Assembly (NCBI GenBank): GCA_022225965.2
Contig: JAKJXP020000111.1
Location: 1-64,000, forward strand
From: Diatrype stigma
Lineage: Eukaryota > Ascomycota > Sordariomycetes > Xylariales > Diatrypaceae
Direction: 5' to 3'
DNA length: 64,000 nucleotides
Shown: positions 1 through 11,940 of the stretch, one piece after another
Layout: each line of letters begins with the position of its first letter
How positions within the stretch are numbered: the first letter of the stretch is position 1
Translations under genes and position numbers: made by a program
Notes under the pieces: model-generated
Seen by the model: the letters and a program-made list of their open reading frames with translations, nothing else
The model's database searches: none
What the model was told of the DNA's origin: nothing

Positions 1-39
1 CCACCCCCCCCCCCCCCCCCCCCCCCCCCCGTCCCCCCC
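1..39. repeat. Poly-C run at window edge
   Basis: The window opens with an almost pure cytosine run, broken by one A and one GT, that passes into a short CA repeat. A second homopolymer-flanked site, with unknown bases, lies near 13.9 kb. This run may therefore also border a sequencing or assembly gap to the left, or it may be a true homopolymer. No gene signal is seen in it. Confidence 0.8.
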
Positions 40-628
40 ACACACACATACACAGAACCGCCCCTAGCAAACCCTCCACGCATCATGGATGGGCTAGACC
101 TTTTCCTCGTCCAACCTCCACATACAGTCGATAATGTTCCATCAGAGTCAGGTTGAAACTAACTATGAATATGGCATCTCCGGAGCAAATATACATACGT
201 GACCAGGTAGTTGGTAGTCTTACGTTCAACTAGCTACGCTGGAAATGAGCACCGCCTCATCACACCCGAGGCATCTTTACGTTTAAGTTGGTTGAAGTGA
301 GAAATATGTTGCTGCTAACTGCTTTCTATTCATATTGGTTCGAGCAGATTTGGAGCAACTGATGAAGTCGCTTCAATATCGAGAGTGGTAATATTGACAG
401 TACCATACATAATGATATAGTGAAAAGAGACGTCTTACATTCACTCGCCGCCGCCTTGCACCTCATAACCCCCGCCGATCAATGTGCTCATCACGTACGG
501 CGCACTGGAGCCACTTAGACGTATGTAACGAGCAGCCTAGTCGCTCTGCTTTTCTCCTATAGACACATAACTCAAACGCCTCAACGCCTTGCCCTAACCA
601 GACCCTGCATGAGAAGTGAAGGAAGCCC
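40..628. other. 3' flank of HRD1, no gene seen
   Basis: This stretch of moderate base composition lies downstream of the HRD1 stop codon. No frame of useful length with recognisable protein content is present on either strand. It probably holds the HRD1 3' untranslated region and terminator. Confidence 0.6.
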
Positions 629-3373
629 TCACTGTTCATCTTCCGCATCCTCCACAGTTACTGCTTTTGCCTTGCCCTTAGAGCTAGAGCCGGATGTCTC
701 ATCATCGTGATCATGGTCGTCTTCTTCTGAACTATCTGAATCTTCGGACCCTTCATGTCTCTCCTCAGGAGTCTCCGATTCGCGATGACTGGCGGACGAT
801 ATCCGTCCGTTAGCAAAAAGCTGTGACGCACCTCCCCAATTTGGTACAACTGGTGTCGGTGCAGCAACAGCCGGAGGTTCCTCTACTTGTGTAGAGCTAG
901 ATGCAGCAGCCTCTTGACCATCGTGTTGTGCGCCGGTAGGCTGTTCGGAAGTTCTTGAAGGCTCAGAAGTCGAAGGTCGGTCACCTCCAATGGCATCGAC
1001 CGTTATATGGCTATCTGTTGATATATTTGTTGTCGGTTGTGCTGCGCCGGAACTGTCCAGGGACGCCCCCATCGGTTGTGTGCCCTGTGAAACAGGGCCA
1101 GGTTGTCCATCTAAGCGCTGCAGAGGTAACAGGGACCAACCGTCCGGAATGACAACCCCATCGGGAAGATCTGGACTTCCAGCAGGAATGGCAGTCGTGT
1201 AGGATGTACCGCCGTATCTAGTGATAGTTGGTGAATTGAGACGCGGGGGGTAGTTCGCGAAAGCCGCTGGTGAAGGAGCCATTGGTATATTCATGCCCAT
1301 CGGACCGGGTTGGAAATAAGGGGGGGCTACGGGAAATGGCAGTTGCTGCGGTAGGGGCAATTGGGGGTTCGCTTGACCAGGTGGGGCAGTAGGAACGGAT
1401 GATGGTTGTTGAAGTTGACGAAGGCGGCTGAGTTCGGCCGTCAGGGCATATAATGTTTGTAACTCATGTTGACTCGTTTGGAGAGCAAGCATCTCTTGCT
1501 GTATTCGATTCGAAATGTCTTGAAGCTGCGTGTGTACATCAGAGATGTTGACCGTGCTGCTAGCATTGGGGTCTCTGCCTATAGGTGCTTGATTGGGAGG
1601 AGCTGCAGGTGCTGTAAGTGCTGGAGCTGCCGGGGGATTGGGAACATTAAGAGGCTGACGAAGCCGCTGGGCCATCTCCTCGATGTTGATGTTCTGTGGA
1701 TTGCCCTGCGCTATTCCGAGACGTAACGGACCAAGCTGCCAGACCCGCATGTTGGCAGCGCCCCGGCCGCCCTGAGCAGGCCGGCCAGCGTTGCCTGGTC
1801 GGTTGTCTAGCGCTGGTTGACCAGGGGCCTGAGGCTGGCCATTCATCCGAGCAGCAGCTCCATGAGCCGCGGGGGCGTCGATAACGACAGAACGGCGACA
1901 GGTGGGGCAGACTTGCTGCCTCTCCAACCAGCTCTTAAGACAACCAAAATGCAGGATGTGGCCGCAGGGAAGTTTCTTCGGCCGGGAACGCTCGACTGCA
2001 CCGGCATCTGGGTTCCAAGGTCGCATCTCCTCTCTGCAAATGATGCAAGTGTCCTCGCGCGCAAGCTCCTCTTGTGTTGCGTCAGGGTACTTGTTCATGT
2101 CTTGCAAGGCCTTACGATAACGCATGAGCGCACCAAGACGTTTCACGAAGGATCTAGCCGTCATGAAAAGGTCACGCATTATGTGGATTGGGAGACCATA
2201 GAACATCATGAGGATGGCAAAAAAGGCAGAATAGATGCCAAGCTTGACGAAGTCTATTTGCATGTCAACAACTGTACTGTATACGAGGAAGTCAGGCAAT
2301 GGAGATTTCTTACCGGTGAAAAGGTCAAGCCCTAAGACTGCTTGCCCCTTGCCTTCCCAGCCAGGAACTTCGATATCCATTTCATCCACATCCTCTTCAT
2401 TGGGCAGATCCTCTTGCTGGGCAGCCTCAGCGACCGTGGCGTCCTCCGATTCGCGACGTCTTAATATCTCGGAACGCTGCTCCTTAATCTGTCGGCGCCG
2501 GGCCTCTAGTCTTTGACGGGTCTGTTTCCTCACGATATCTGCTTCGATCAACGACACGAGGTATCGGAGGGCGGTCCGGAAGGAGCAGGCTGCCAATATG
2601 GCGAATTCAAACAAGAACATAACCATCATGTTAGGCCGAGCCTGCTGGATCACCGAGTTGACCGCATAGGTAAAAAGCCAGGTATCGTAGACGACGCTTA
2701 GGATGAGGGAGATGCTCAACCTCGTATGGAAGAGTCGGGGATTGGCTGGCGGTTGCTGCTCCAGTATCTCAACGCGACCCTCGCCTATCCACTCCCAAAC
2801 TTTGCCGGTAACCAGGGCTGTAAACATGACCAAGAACCAAGCTCCGACTTCCTCCCGAAAGATCGTCATAGCTAGACACGTCTCTGTTACGGCAAACCAT
2901 GCCTTCTCGTAGAGCTGCTCGATTTCAACAGGGCGGAGAGGGCCATAGCAGAGTCGTTGGAGGCCCCAGACGAAGGAACCATATACCAGCAGGATGAGGT
3001 TGATGAGGATCTATTCCCAGATGCTAGTGTGAGCTAGTATTCTGAGCTGTGAGATCGATTATGGGAGGTCGAGGGAGGATATTGGGTGGCATGGAATGGT
3101 ATGCGACTCACCATAAGGCTGAGGTTGTTCTGCGATAGAAAGACCATGGCAGAATAGAAGTTGGCACGCTGGTTGAAGGCATATGCGACTACGCCGGTCG
3201 CAAGGGCCGCCGAGGTCTACAGGTTCATCTTTGTATTAGCCCACCTCACCACAATGACAGTCAACACTGGCCCAGCACGGGCATGGGTATGAGAGAAGGT
3301 TCAGACAAGCCGCGATGCTCTAGAGCTCGGTTTGCTTCGTTGTACTTACCCCAGCATACCAAAAGAGCCGCAT
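629..3373 (-). CDS. HRD1: HRD1/synoviolin ER-membrane RING-H2 E3 ubiquitin ligase
   Basis: Three exons join in phase 0: 3373-3350, 3216-3112 and 3010-629, giving about 836 residues. Exon 1 encodes only eight residues (MRLFWYAG). It was chosen because exons 1 and 2 restore the conserved Hrd1 N terminus, with an N-Q-R-A-N-F-Y-S core. Several hydrophobic segments fill roughly the first 260 residues, as expected for the multi-spanning retrotranslocation channel. A RING-H2 finger follows at about residues 365-418 (CIIC, then CGHILHFGC, then CPTC), with a spacer between its first two Cys pairs longer than in a minimal RING. The C-terminal half is Pro/Gln-rich and low in complexity, and the tail is very acidic with a short Lys patch. 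Known role of the family: ubiquitination of misfolded ER proteins for proteasomal degradation, with Hrd3, Der1 and Cdc48. The length fits filamentous fungi; the yeast protein is shorter. The gene is divergent from the P450 gene. Confidence 0.95.
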
Positions 3374-3713
3374 GTTGATCGATCGCGTGACGACAGAAGA
3401 TTGAAGGTACAAGGTGTACTTAGAGGGAAGAGAGCTGCAAGAACAGCTAGGTGTCCATGGTATCGATGCTTGAGTAGGGGACGGGATGGTGAGCCTGAGG
3501 TCTAGTCCGTTCGCTACCCGATTTCGCTACCCGATTTCGCTTTGTGGTTGATGTTGTGTCGTTGGATCGCTAGATGGCACTTGGTGATGGGAGAATGCAA
3601 TGCACCTGCTCACGAAGGTTCCAGGTTGTCATTGACTGGGACCGGGCTGGCTGACGGACATATGAATCTATCGATCAATCGTGCCCCAACGGAACGGGTA
3701 AGTGGCCACTAAG

Positions 3714-3777
3714 TGCCACCGAATGCCACTGATGCCACTGATGCCACTAACTGCCACTGTAGCTGAGTTGATGCCAC
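3714..3777. repeat. Imperfect TGCCACT(GA) tandem repeat
   Basis: The word TGCCAC recurs six times with 9-10 base spacing in the core (two perfect TGCCACTGA units, then drifted copies). It lies about 340-400 bases upstream of the HRD1 start codon, so it may sit in the promoter or 5' leader of that gene. Confidence 0.7.
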
Positions 3778-4833
3778 CTATCAGCCTGTCTGCTTATGTA
3801 GCTGGTAATTACATAACGTGAAACTGGCGTGACGCTAGCCATTTCTGCAGTGGCATGCAACAAGCGAATGAATGACGTCCCAACAGCCACCACGCTGCAC
3901 TTACACTGCACGCATGCAGCAACAGACATGTTAGGTAAGCCGGAGCCCTCAACCTCCGATCTAATTACCTACCTAGTAGGTACCTAGTTAGGTAGTCTAA
4001 GTGTTACCTGTAAGTATGACGTATGGTCTATAATACGGGCTACCAGGCTACCTAGGGGGTCGATAGGGGCTAACGGAACACTTGTTCCTACTTATTACTT
4101 TGATGCGTGAAGTATGTCAGAGATTCATATCTAATACCTACTTTAAGCAGTGTAATTCTCGGGCTTTTGCATCCACATACGTAAACAAGCACAATAGCAC
4201 ATCACTATGGGTCTTCAGAAGCATTTGATGAAATTGGGCTCGATTGGGATATAAGCCTTGGCAAGTAATCAACACAGGGAGGTAGTATTAGTAGTTAAGC
4301 CCCTCTGTCCCGATCTTGTCTTAAGTATAACGTTGAGTACATACCTACCAGAAGACGCCTTGGCGTTATTGGACCAACCAACTTTTCCATTGCAGTATAG
4401 GAACAGAAAAGAAGAAAAAGAAATGGAAAAAAAGAAATGGAAACCCACACTCCGAGATCCTGCAGAGACCGAGCCCTGCTCCCGCAAGCCCGCCGCCCCC
4501 CGGCCTGCCGCCCACGCACTCCTCCCCGGATAAGCGGGGTAACTAGGTATAGCAGGGGATAGCGCGGCGGAGGTACCCGGGATCTGCCCAGATTGTGGGG
4601 TGCTTTGCTAGTAAGAATCCGGGGATATCGGTTTTCGAAGGAAAAGGAACCTGGAAGTGCAGATGATACAACCCCTGTAGGCACTGCTACCCGCCTCTCC
4701 CGTAGGGATTGGATCGACAGCGGGCAGGCAACAAAGGAGGCAGGAGAAGCCGTAAAAGGATCGCGATGGTGGTGTTCGATAGAGGCACAGCACTACGACG
4801 GAAAGGGGGCCTCGGGGTGAAGATCGGGAGCTG

Positions 4834-4840
4834 TATATAT
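4834..4840 (+). promoter_or_regulatory. Possible TATA element of the P450 gene
   Basis: A TATATAT word lies about 230 bases before the P450 start codon. Its position would suit a leader of about 150-200 nt, but the word is short and no transcription start can be seen, so this is tentative. Confidence 0.3.
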
Positions 4841-5067
4841 GCAGCACATACCTGCTGAATGCAAGCGGTGGGGGAAGAGACCGTTTACTTCATTTGAAGG
4901 GCTATTTGGACGGTATAATGCTTCCGCTCACACCCATTGGAATAGATCCAGAGAGGTATCTTTGAAACCGCTTCCGGTCCAACCTTCACCTGGGGAAAAG
5001 AAAAAAAGAGAAGGCAACCAACGGACCAAGGTAACACAACCAAGCACAACTCCTTCGTCGAGAAGAA

Positions 5068-7735
5068 ATGCAGTCAGTCCTCCTGGCAGCCGGGGCCGTC
5101 CTTGGCTACTGGGTATACTGGTGCGTTTCCGGCTTGCAAAGCAACATTGCTAAAGCTAGGAGAAGCGGCTTGCCCTATATCGTCGCCCGTATGTCTCCAT
5201 CTTCATCTTCATCTCCATCTCCATATATCAGATCGCTGACAGACTGAACCATTGTTCCTCGTAAAGCCTGCTCACCTCTATTCCAGCCGTGGCAGCTGAC
5301 ACAGAATCTATGGGTGCCTCTGATCAAGCAGCTCCCCGAGTCCTGGTGGGAAGAATGGCTTGAGTAAGTTCAACGTACCCCCCTACCCCCCTACCTCCCT
5401 ACCGACCCAAAGCACCCAACAACCCAGCCCACCAACACTCATCCCCGCCCCAGCCATGTACTCAAGCACCTAGGTACCTAAGCAAGCATTCACTCACAGC
5501 TAACCCTCCCACCACCACCGCCGCCACGATCCAGCCCCCTACTATCCGACTTCTCGTACCGCACCGGCCCCGCGCGGTTCGCGCGGCACGGGGACGCGTT
5601 CCTGGTGGCGTCGCCGGGGGCGCTGTACCTGCTGACGGCGAGCGCCTCAGCGATTCGGCAGGTGGCGGCCCGGCCGCGCGACTTCCCCAAGTGGGTCGAG
5701 AACTACGGCGCGCTGCGCCCCTTCGGCGACAGCGTCCTCACCTGCGAGGGCGCCGCCTGGCGCCTGCACCGCCGCGCCACCGCCCCCGCCTTCAGCGAGC
5801 CCAACGCCGCCCGCGTCTTCCGCGAGGCCGCCCGCCAGGCCCGCGCGATGGTGCGCGCTTGGACTGGCGCTGATGCTGGCGGGAGCAGCAGCAGCAGGAG
5901 TAATAAGGGTGGTGGTAATAGTAGTGGCGCCCTGCAGTCCGTTGACCGCGACGTCCGCCGCTTGACCCTGCACGTCATCGCGTATGTCGGCTTCGGGCTA
6001 CGTTTACTATGGCCCGGCGAGGAGGAGAAGAAGAAGGCGGCGGCGAAGGCGGCGGCGGTACTACCTCCCGAGACCGACCCGCGGTGGGCCAAATACGCGT
6101 CCCGGGAGGCGCCTCCTGGGCATGCCCTCAGCTTCGTCGATGCGATCGGGACGTTCCTGGAGAACTTGATCATCATCCTCGTGGCGCCGAAGTGGCTCTT
6201 GCGTAAGTTTCCTGCAACAGACGTGAAGAAGAAGATGAAGAAAGGGCAGCAACAGGACCCTACACTACCCTCCACTGCATGTCTTTTTCGCGGACACGGC
6301 AGTATCCTATTCTAGCTCGCGCTTTTCCATCAATTCTCTCCCGTTGGGTAGCTAGCTGATGCCTGAGAGGTTGCCGTAACAGGACTCCTTCCTTCGGAGC
6401 GAGCCAAGACGGCCCTCGTGTCCGGGCGCGACTTCAAGCAGTACCTGGAGGAGCTTCTCGACGAGAAGCTCGACGAGGCCCGCAAGGGAGACCGCGCAGA
6501 AGGAATGGACCTCATGGGGCAGCTGGCGGGATCGAGCGAGTTGTTGCACGAGGGCAAAGGAGGGAAAACCATACCCGACGCCGACGCCGACGCGCCCGGC
6601 CTGTCGCGCGAGGAGATCATCGGCAACGCCTTCATCATGCTCGTCGCGGGCCACGAGACGACGACCAGCACGCTGTACTTCACCCTGCTCGAGCTAGCGA
6701 CGAACCCGGCCGCGCAGCGGCGGCTGCAGCGCGACCTCGACGAGATCCTGCCTCATCACAGCGACGACGACGACGACGACTGGAACTACGAAGCGCTCAT
6801 CACCCCGCTGCTGTCCGGTATGGCAGGCGCCTGCATGAACGAGACGCTGCGCAAGGAGCCGCCGGCGACGGACATCCCCAAGATAGTGGCAGCGGCGGGG
6901 GCGGGGGCGGGGGCGGGGGCGGGGGCGGGGCCCTCGAAAGAAGCCGTGCAGGTGCTCACCCTGGACGGGAGGGACCACGCGATCCCGCTGGGCACGGTGG
7001 TGCTGCTGTCCCTCGTGGGCGTGCACCGCAACCCGCGGTACTGGCCGACGCGGCCCAGTCGGGTGAGGGTTAAGCCGGGGGCGTGTGACGACAAGGCCGA
7101 CGACGGCGATCTCGACGATTGGTTGCCGGAGCGTTGGTTCCGAACCGGCGGCGGCGGCGGCGACAACAGCCACAAGCATGCGATGCGAACGGGCGCGGGA
7201 AAAAATGAGCGTCATGAAAAAGAAGAACAAGAAGAAGAAGAAGACGTGACGAGCGCGCGCATGTACAAGCCCCCGCCAGGCGCCTACATCCCTTTCAGCC
7301 TGGGGGCGCGCTCGTGCCTGGGGCGGCGGTTCGCCGAGGTGGAGACGGTGGCGGCGCTGGCGGTGATCTTCCGGGACTACAGCATCGAGCTAGAAGGTAC
7401 GTTGAATATTATCAGACAACATTCATCATATCATACCATGCCTGGAATCGAGTTGATAAGACAACCACAAGAAGAAGAAGGAGAAGGAGAAGATCACTAT
7501 ATAATGTTCATTACTAACGTCTCTGTCTCCAGTGAACGCGAGCGACGACGAGGTGCGAGGCATGGGGCGGGAAGCGCGAGCGGCGGCTTACCGGGCGGCT
7601 CAGGAGAAGAGCCGGCGCGCGATTGACGGCGCGCGCACGCTGATCACGCTGGGGCTCTCCCAGCAGGAGGGGGGCGTGCCGCCGGTGCGGGTGGTCGCGA
7701 GGGGGGAGGAGAGGTTTGTGAGCTGGTTGGAATGA
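5068..7735 (+). CDS. Cytochrome P450 monooxygenase with low-complexity insertions
   Basis: Five exons join in consistent phase: 5068-5188, 5267-5363, 5535-6202, 6383-7396 and 7533-7735, giving about 700 residues. An N-terminal hydrophobic anchor comes first. The oxygen-binding I-helix motif AGHETTTS is near residue 384, the K-helix ExxR (ETLR) near 449, and the haem-binding motif PFSLGARSCLGRRFA has its ligand Cys near 607. All key residues are intact. Typical microsomal P450s have about 500 residues; the excess here is acidic, Gly/Ala and Ser/Gly runs, including an AG dipeptide run near 467-474 and an Asp run after DEIL. The family binds haem on the ER and takes electrons from NADPH-P450 reductase. 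The substrate cannot be inferred, and no synthase or transferase gene lies nearby, so a role in secondary metabolism is unsupported. The start was chosen from the hydrophobic anchor and the exon 1-2 join. Confidence 0.9.
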
Positions 7736-8630
7736 TTTGAAGATTGGGGGGTGGCGAGCTTGGAAGCTTCAAGTCACCTGCTCATGTGTCAAGACGAGCA
7801 CGAAACTCTGGCAAGAGGATAGATATATCTAGTCAAACGATAGCCTTTCTTACGCTCATCATGAGGTGGGAGTTGGGAATTTCAAGTAGGTACCTAGATA
7901 AGTATGTAGCCAGAGACCACACGTATATGAGCCATGCGGTTGGACTCAAATCCATCCCCGAGAGAGGGATTCCACGAGCCCTTCGTACAAATACAAGAGA
8001 AAAGGAGAGTGACACTAGGTCCTCGTCTATTATGCTCTATCGGGTCAGATGGGGTTTGTATGAAGAAAAAGCGAGAACCGCCAAGCGACGACACGACAAT
8101 GGCAGCAAAAGGACACAGCATATAAACCCTTCTTTCCCCTCCTTCCCCTTTCCTTCTCCGCCCTTAACTGACCAAAGCTACCAAGCCAAAATCCGTACAT
8201 GCATAACTACATACCATGCCACATTTGCAGGTAGGTAAGGTTAGAGAGCAATTCAGCCATCATCGTGAAAGCCCCTGCTCCCCCCTCCCTAAGCCCGAAG
8301 AGATGACGATGATGATCCTTAGAAAGCAAGGTCCGTCCATACATCCCCATGTGCAATCCATCCAACCATCCAAATCACTATACTACTTACACAAGGTGGC
8401 TGCTGGCTGGCTGGCTATGCTTTCGAACACATGAAGCAACGACAAAAACAAAAACGCAAAAAAACTCAAGATGGCCTTTCCCTTCTCAACGCCTTTTTCT
8501 TTTGCACAGATATAAGCCCACGTCGGAGGTCCGGTGTCAAGACCTGACCGATCAAATCTACTTGTTCTATCACCCCGGTTGGACCCTAGACGGGATCATC
8601 GGGATAGGTAAAGCCACGGCCCTCCCTCAA
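7736..8630. other. Convergent 3' spacer between the P450 and the carrier
   Basis: This is the tail-to-tail interval between a plus-strand and a minus-strand gene. It should contain both 3' untranslated regions. I see no further gene, only short chance frames and a small GCTGGCTG repeat near 8400. Confidence 0.6.
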
Positions 8631-10904
8631 TCATGATTTCGCGCCGCCAAGAAAGCTGGGGATGGACTTCCATGCCTTCTGGTCCGCCAGTCTGACGCGG
8701 CCGAAGTTCTCGTCGACATCGAGGATGATCTTGAGTGCGTTGCGGCTGCGGGCATGGGGCGAGGCCACATCCTTCTCGGGCAGGATGGAGACGACTTCGG
8801 CAACACCCGTGTGGAGTTGTTCCGCCTTCGCCGAGCCTGGCAACGGCAAGAGGTTCTGGAGAACTTCGTAGGCTGCTAGAGTGAAGCCGAATTGCGGCGA
8901 TGATCGCAGGATTCGAGCGGGACCCCCCTTAAAGAAGGCAGTAAAGCCTTCCTCCTTGAAGATTGTCCTTGCAGCATGTCTTAGACCAGTGTAAGTGGTA
9001 TCTCCCTTACGAGCTTCGACTTGGAGCCTAGTCTTGATGACATCACAGGGCGTGGTAAAGTAGGCTGCAGGCATGCCGGCGATGGCGCCGGCGGTAAGTA
9101 GCTGGACGACGCCGAGCTTCTTGGTAGGAGATTCGCCAAACATATCCTTCTTCAGGTGGTTGTAGGTAGGGAAGTAAATGGCTGAGAATGGCACGTCACG
9201 GAGTAGACAAGCCGATGCACCCTTATAAAGACCCGCGAGGCCAAGGTTCTTAACGATCCACATTGCGGAGCGTTTTGGGGCACCAGAATTCGCCTTAACC
9301 ACCTCACCCTGTACCTGAAGTCGAATCTTGACGATCTCTAGAGGATTTGTGAAGACCTATGTAGATGAATGGTTAGAAAGCGCACGCGACTCTTATAGAA
9401 AATGAGTAGATGTTCACTTACAACTTGACAAGCACCGGCGGTACCACCGGCAATGAGTTCGTGCTGCCACTTGATTTGACCCGACTTCTTGTCCGTCAAG
9501 AGACCACGGACGAGGTCGTTGACGGTGAGCTTAATGGCCTTCTCTGGTGCCACACCAACCAGCTGAGGAAGAACACCCGAGTAGAGTCCACGCACACCCT
9601 CGTTTGTAATAACTTTCCTAAAGCAGTCGACCGAATTCTTGTAGAGTCTCTGTCCCGGGTCGCCACCACGCTGGTTCTGCATACGCGTCTTAACAAGATC
9701 AATAGGGTACACCATAAAGGCACCAAAGGCACCAGCCAAGCTACCCAGGGAGAAATTGTAGGCCGACTCGCCAATCTGCCTTAGAACGGTTTTTGATGTC
9801 GACTTAGCCTGGGCAAGGGCTTTTCGTTGTTGCGACTCTTCAGAAACGCCCCTGTTTCTCCACGAGGGGTCCAGGACCTTGGCGAAATCCATCAGACTGA
9901 GCCTACCGGATGGCTCTTCCAGGCTAGCGAAGTGGAAGAGAATATCTGCTTCCATGGGGGTAAACAAGGAGAACCGCGTAATTTTCGCTGCCTCGTTCAA
10001 GAACTCCGTCCTCGTGATTTTGCCATCAGTGCTTTTCTTGCAAGCGCGGCGGATGATAAGCTCGACCAGATCCATCTCCTTAATCATGTTCTGGAACGCT
10101 CTCACGTTGGCATATGTGATCTTACTACTGGTAGAGATATTGCATAATGAAGTGAGGTTATCCAAGAGGTGATCAGAGAGTTTGTGCTTGGTTGTCTCGA
10201 GAATAATGCGCTTGAAGTCTTCGGGCTCGATGTAACCATCGCCGTCCTTGTCGAATAGCAGGAAAGCCTGGCGAATGCGCTCGCCTTGGAGTCCTCGAAG
10301 CATTTGAGAGAACTCGGGATATGACAAGCTGTGCCGTTTTCTCTTGTCGCCGATATAGAGCTTTGCCCACTCACATTCCCAATCAAAAGGGATGGATTCG
10401 GGACCTTTATTCTGCTCATACAAGCGGCGGAAGTCTTCGTATTTGACACTTCCGACACCTTCGACATCGAAAAGGCGGAATGCGATCTCATACTCTGCGT
10501 CTGGCTTGATCAGGAGGTTTTCAAACGCGGCCCAGTCGCCGAGTGAGATCTTGCCAGTCCGTGTGCGGTCGGCGACATTAAATAGGAGGCCATACTGTTC
10601 CCGTTTGATTTTCGCCTGCGGTAGAAAATGCGTATAAGTAACAGCCTTTTACGAATTTGAATTTGATATGCAGAAGCTAGGCTGGGGGTTGGAGACAGCT
10701 TACATAGTCTTCGTCCGGCGGCGCAATGGCCTCAATGAACTCCTCTGGCCCCATGAAAAGCTCCTCTGTGTCCTCATCTTTCTTTGCATTCTTGTAGAAT
10801 GAGGCGCGATGGGAAGCCGATAGACTGGCAGGTTCCTCAGTTCCAAGAAGACCCTCCTTCACAATCTCCTTGACTGCTTCCGTCGTATTCTCGGGTTGTG
10901 CCAT
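8631..10904 (-). CDS. AGC1: Mitochondrial aspartate/glutamate carrier with EF hands (aralar/citrin type)
   Basis: Three exons in phase 0 (10904-10704, 10615-9422, 9356-8631) give about 706 residues, the usual length for aralar/citrin proteins. The N-terminal half is an EF-hand regulatory domain; the clearest loop, [12 protein letters not shown] at about residues 189-200, has Asp rather than Glu in the last coordinating place. The C-terminal half is a mitochondrial solute carrier with all three signature repeats: [16 protein letters not shown] and PCDVIKTR. Known role: exchange of matrix aspartate for cytosolic glutamate across the inner membrane, feeding the malate-aspartate NADH shuttle and nitrogen metabolism, stimulated by cytosolic Ca2+ in the animal forms. 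The S. cerevisiae Agc1 lacks the EF-hand half, so this gene follows the animal-like layout. A cluster of GATA-factor words lies about 1.0-1.1 kb upstream. Confidence 0.95.
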
Positions 10905-11661
10905 TTTGAAGGATGGGGCACAGCGCGATCGGAGTTAAGCGAATATGCGGGTTTTATTCCTTCAGATGGAACGAGCGACCAACAAATGAAAGACGAAATA
11001 GGTAAAAGCCGCCGATGTTCTTGTATGATGCTTCCTAAAGTTAAAGGCAGACGTCGACAAGACTTGGCAATTGCTTGGTGAATAGACGCTCGTGAGGCTT
11101 TTGATGTTCGTTTTCGCGGGTAGATCGGTGATGCTCGGGATTGGATTTCCGTGGGGAAGAGGCCTGGCAGTGATTGCGAAATGGGGCAATTCGACGATGG
11201 GGCACAACACGATCGACGCGAGGGAAAGGGTGAAAAGAAAGGCAGGCAGTGGTTACATCAACCGAGATGTAGCACAGCTGACTTCTCTCGTGGGCGGAGG
11301 AGGAAGAGGAGGAGGTGGAATTGTGTGGAGGAATAAGGTATGAGGTGTGAGGTATTAGAAGTGAGACGCTGCTCTATCACAGAACTAATAAAGTCAGACT
11401 TGAAAATATCGCGAATTTTCTCCAGACCGACCCCGACGACGGTCAATTGACTCTGGGGTCTGACCAGCCTGGAATACCCGAAAGGGAAAGGCGTTGGATA
11501 CCGATCCTCAAGCTTTCCTCTGTCGACCAATTAGATTCAATGCAGCACCTTCAGCATCTGTCCTTTTTTCCAGGTTACGCCAGGCGGAAGGCGGGGACAG
11601 CTTTCATGGCACCTCGGAATTTGGGGGTCACGGGAGATTCGTTCGTCCCACGCCGGTGCCG

Positions 11662-11757
11662 CAGTCAGTCAGTCAGTCAGTCAGTCAGTCAGTGGGCAGT
11701 CACTCTGTCTGTCTCTGTCAGTACCTAAGTAATTACGTCCGTCCGTCCGTCCGTCTG
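11662..11757. repeat. (CAGT)8 and (CGTC)n microsatellites
   Basis: Eight perfect CAGT units run from 11662 to 11693. A shorter CGTC tract of about five units runs from about 11736 to 11757. They lie roughly 760-850 bases upstream of the carrier start codon and are likely to vary in length between strains. Confidence 0.85.
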
Positions 11758-11785
11758 GGTGGATGCAAGTGGGCGATGGGAGGTG

Positions 11786-11828
11786 CAGGTGGGCTGTCCA
11801 GGTGGGCTGTCCAGGTGGGCTGTCCAGG
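11786..11828. repeat. 13-bp tandem repeat, three copies
   Basis: The unit CAGGTGGGCTGTC is repeated exactly three times and then begins a fourth copy. It sits between the CAGT/CGTC microsatellites and the GATA cluster, within the upstream region of the carrier gene. Confidence 0.85.
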
Positions 11829-11940
11829 TCCCAGACCCTCCAAGTTCCCGTCCACACCCGATTGCCGACGTTGCCATGAACTGGAACCCAGACTAGCTGG
11901 CCTAGGTACAAAGTACATAGGTAGTAACTAGTGGGGTGTC

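Larger units (their letters stand above)
3374..5067. other. Divergent intergenic region between HRD1 and the P450
   Basis: This spacer must hold both the HRD1 promoter (minus strand) and the P450 promoter (plus strand). It contains a tandem TGCCACT-type repeat, several TAGGTACCTAG-like words near 3970-4060, and purine-rich tracts near 4400-4440. Short open frames at 4258-4820 lack family features and I take them to be chance. Confidence 0.6.

Noticed and set aside
5068..7735. P450 as part of a secondary-metabolite cluster
   Set aside because: There is no polyketide synthase, NRPS, terpene cyclase, prenyl- or methyltransferase nearby. The neighbours are HRD1 and a mitochondrial carrier, both housekeeping.
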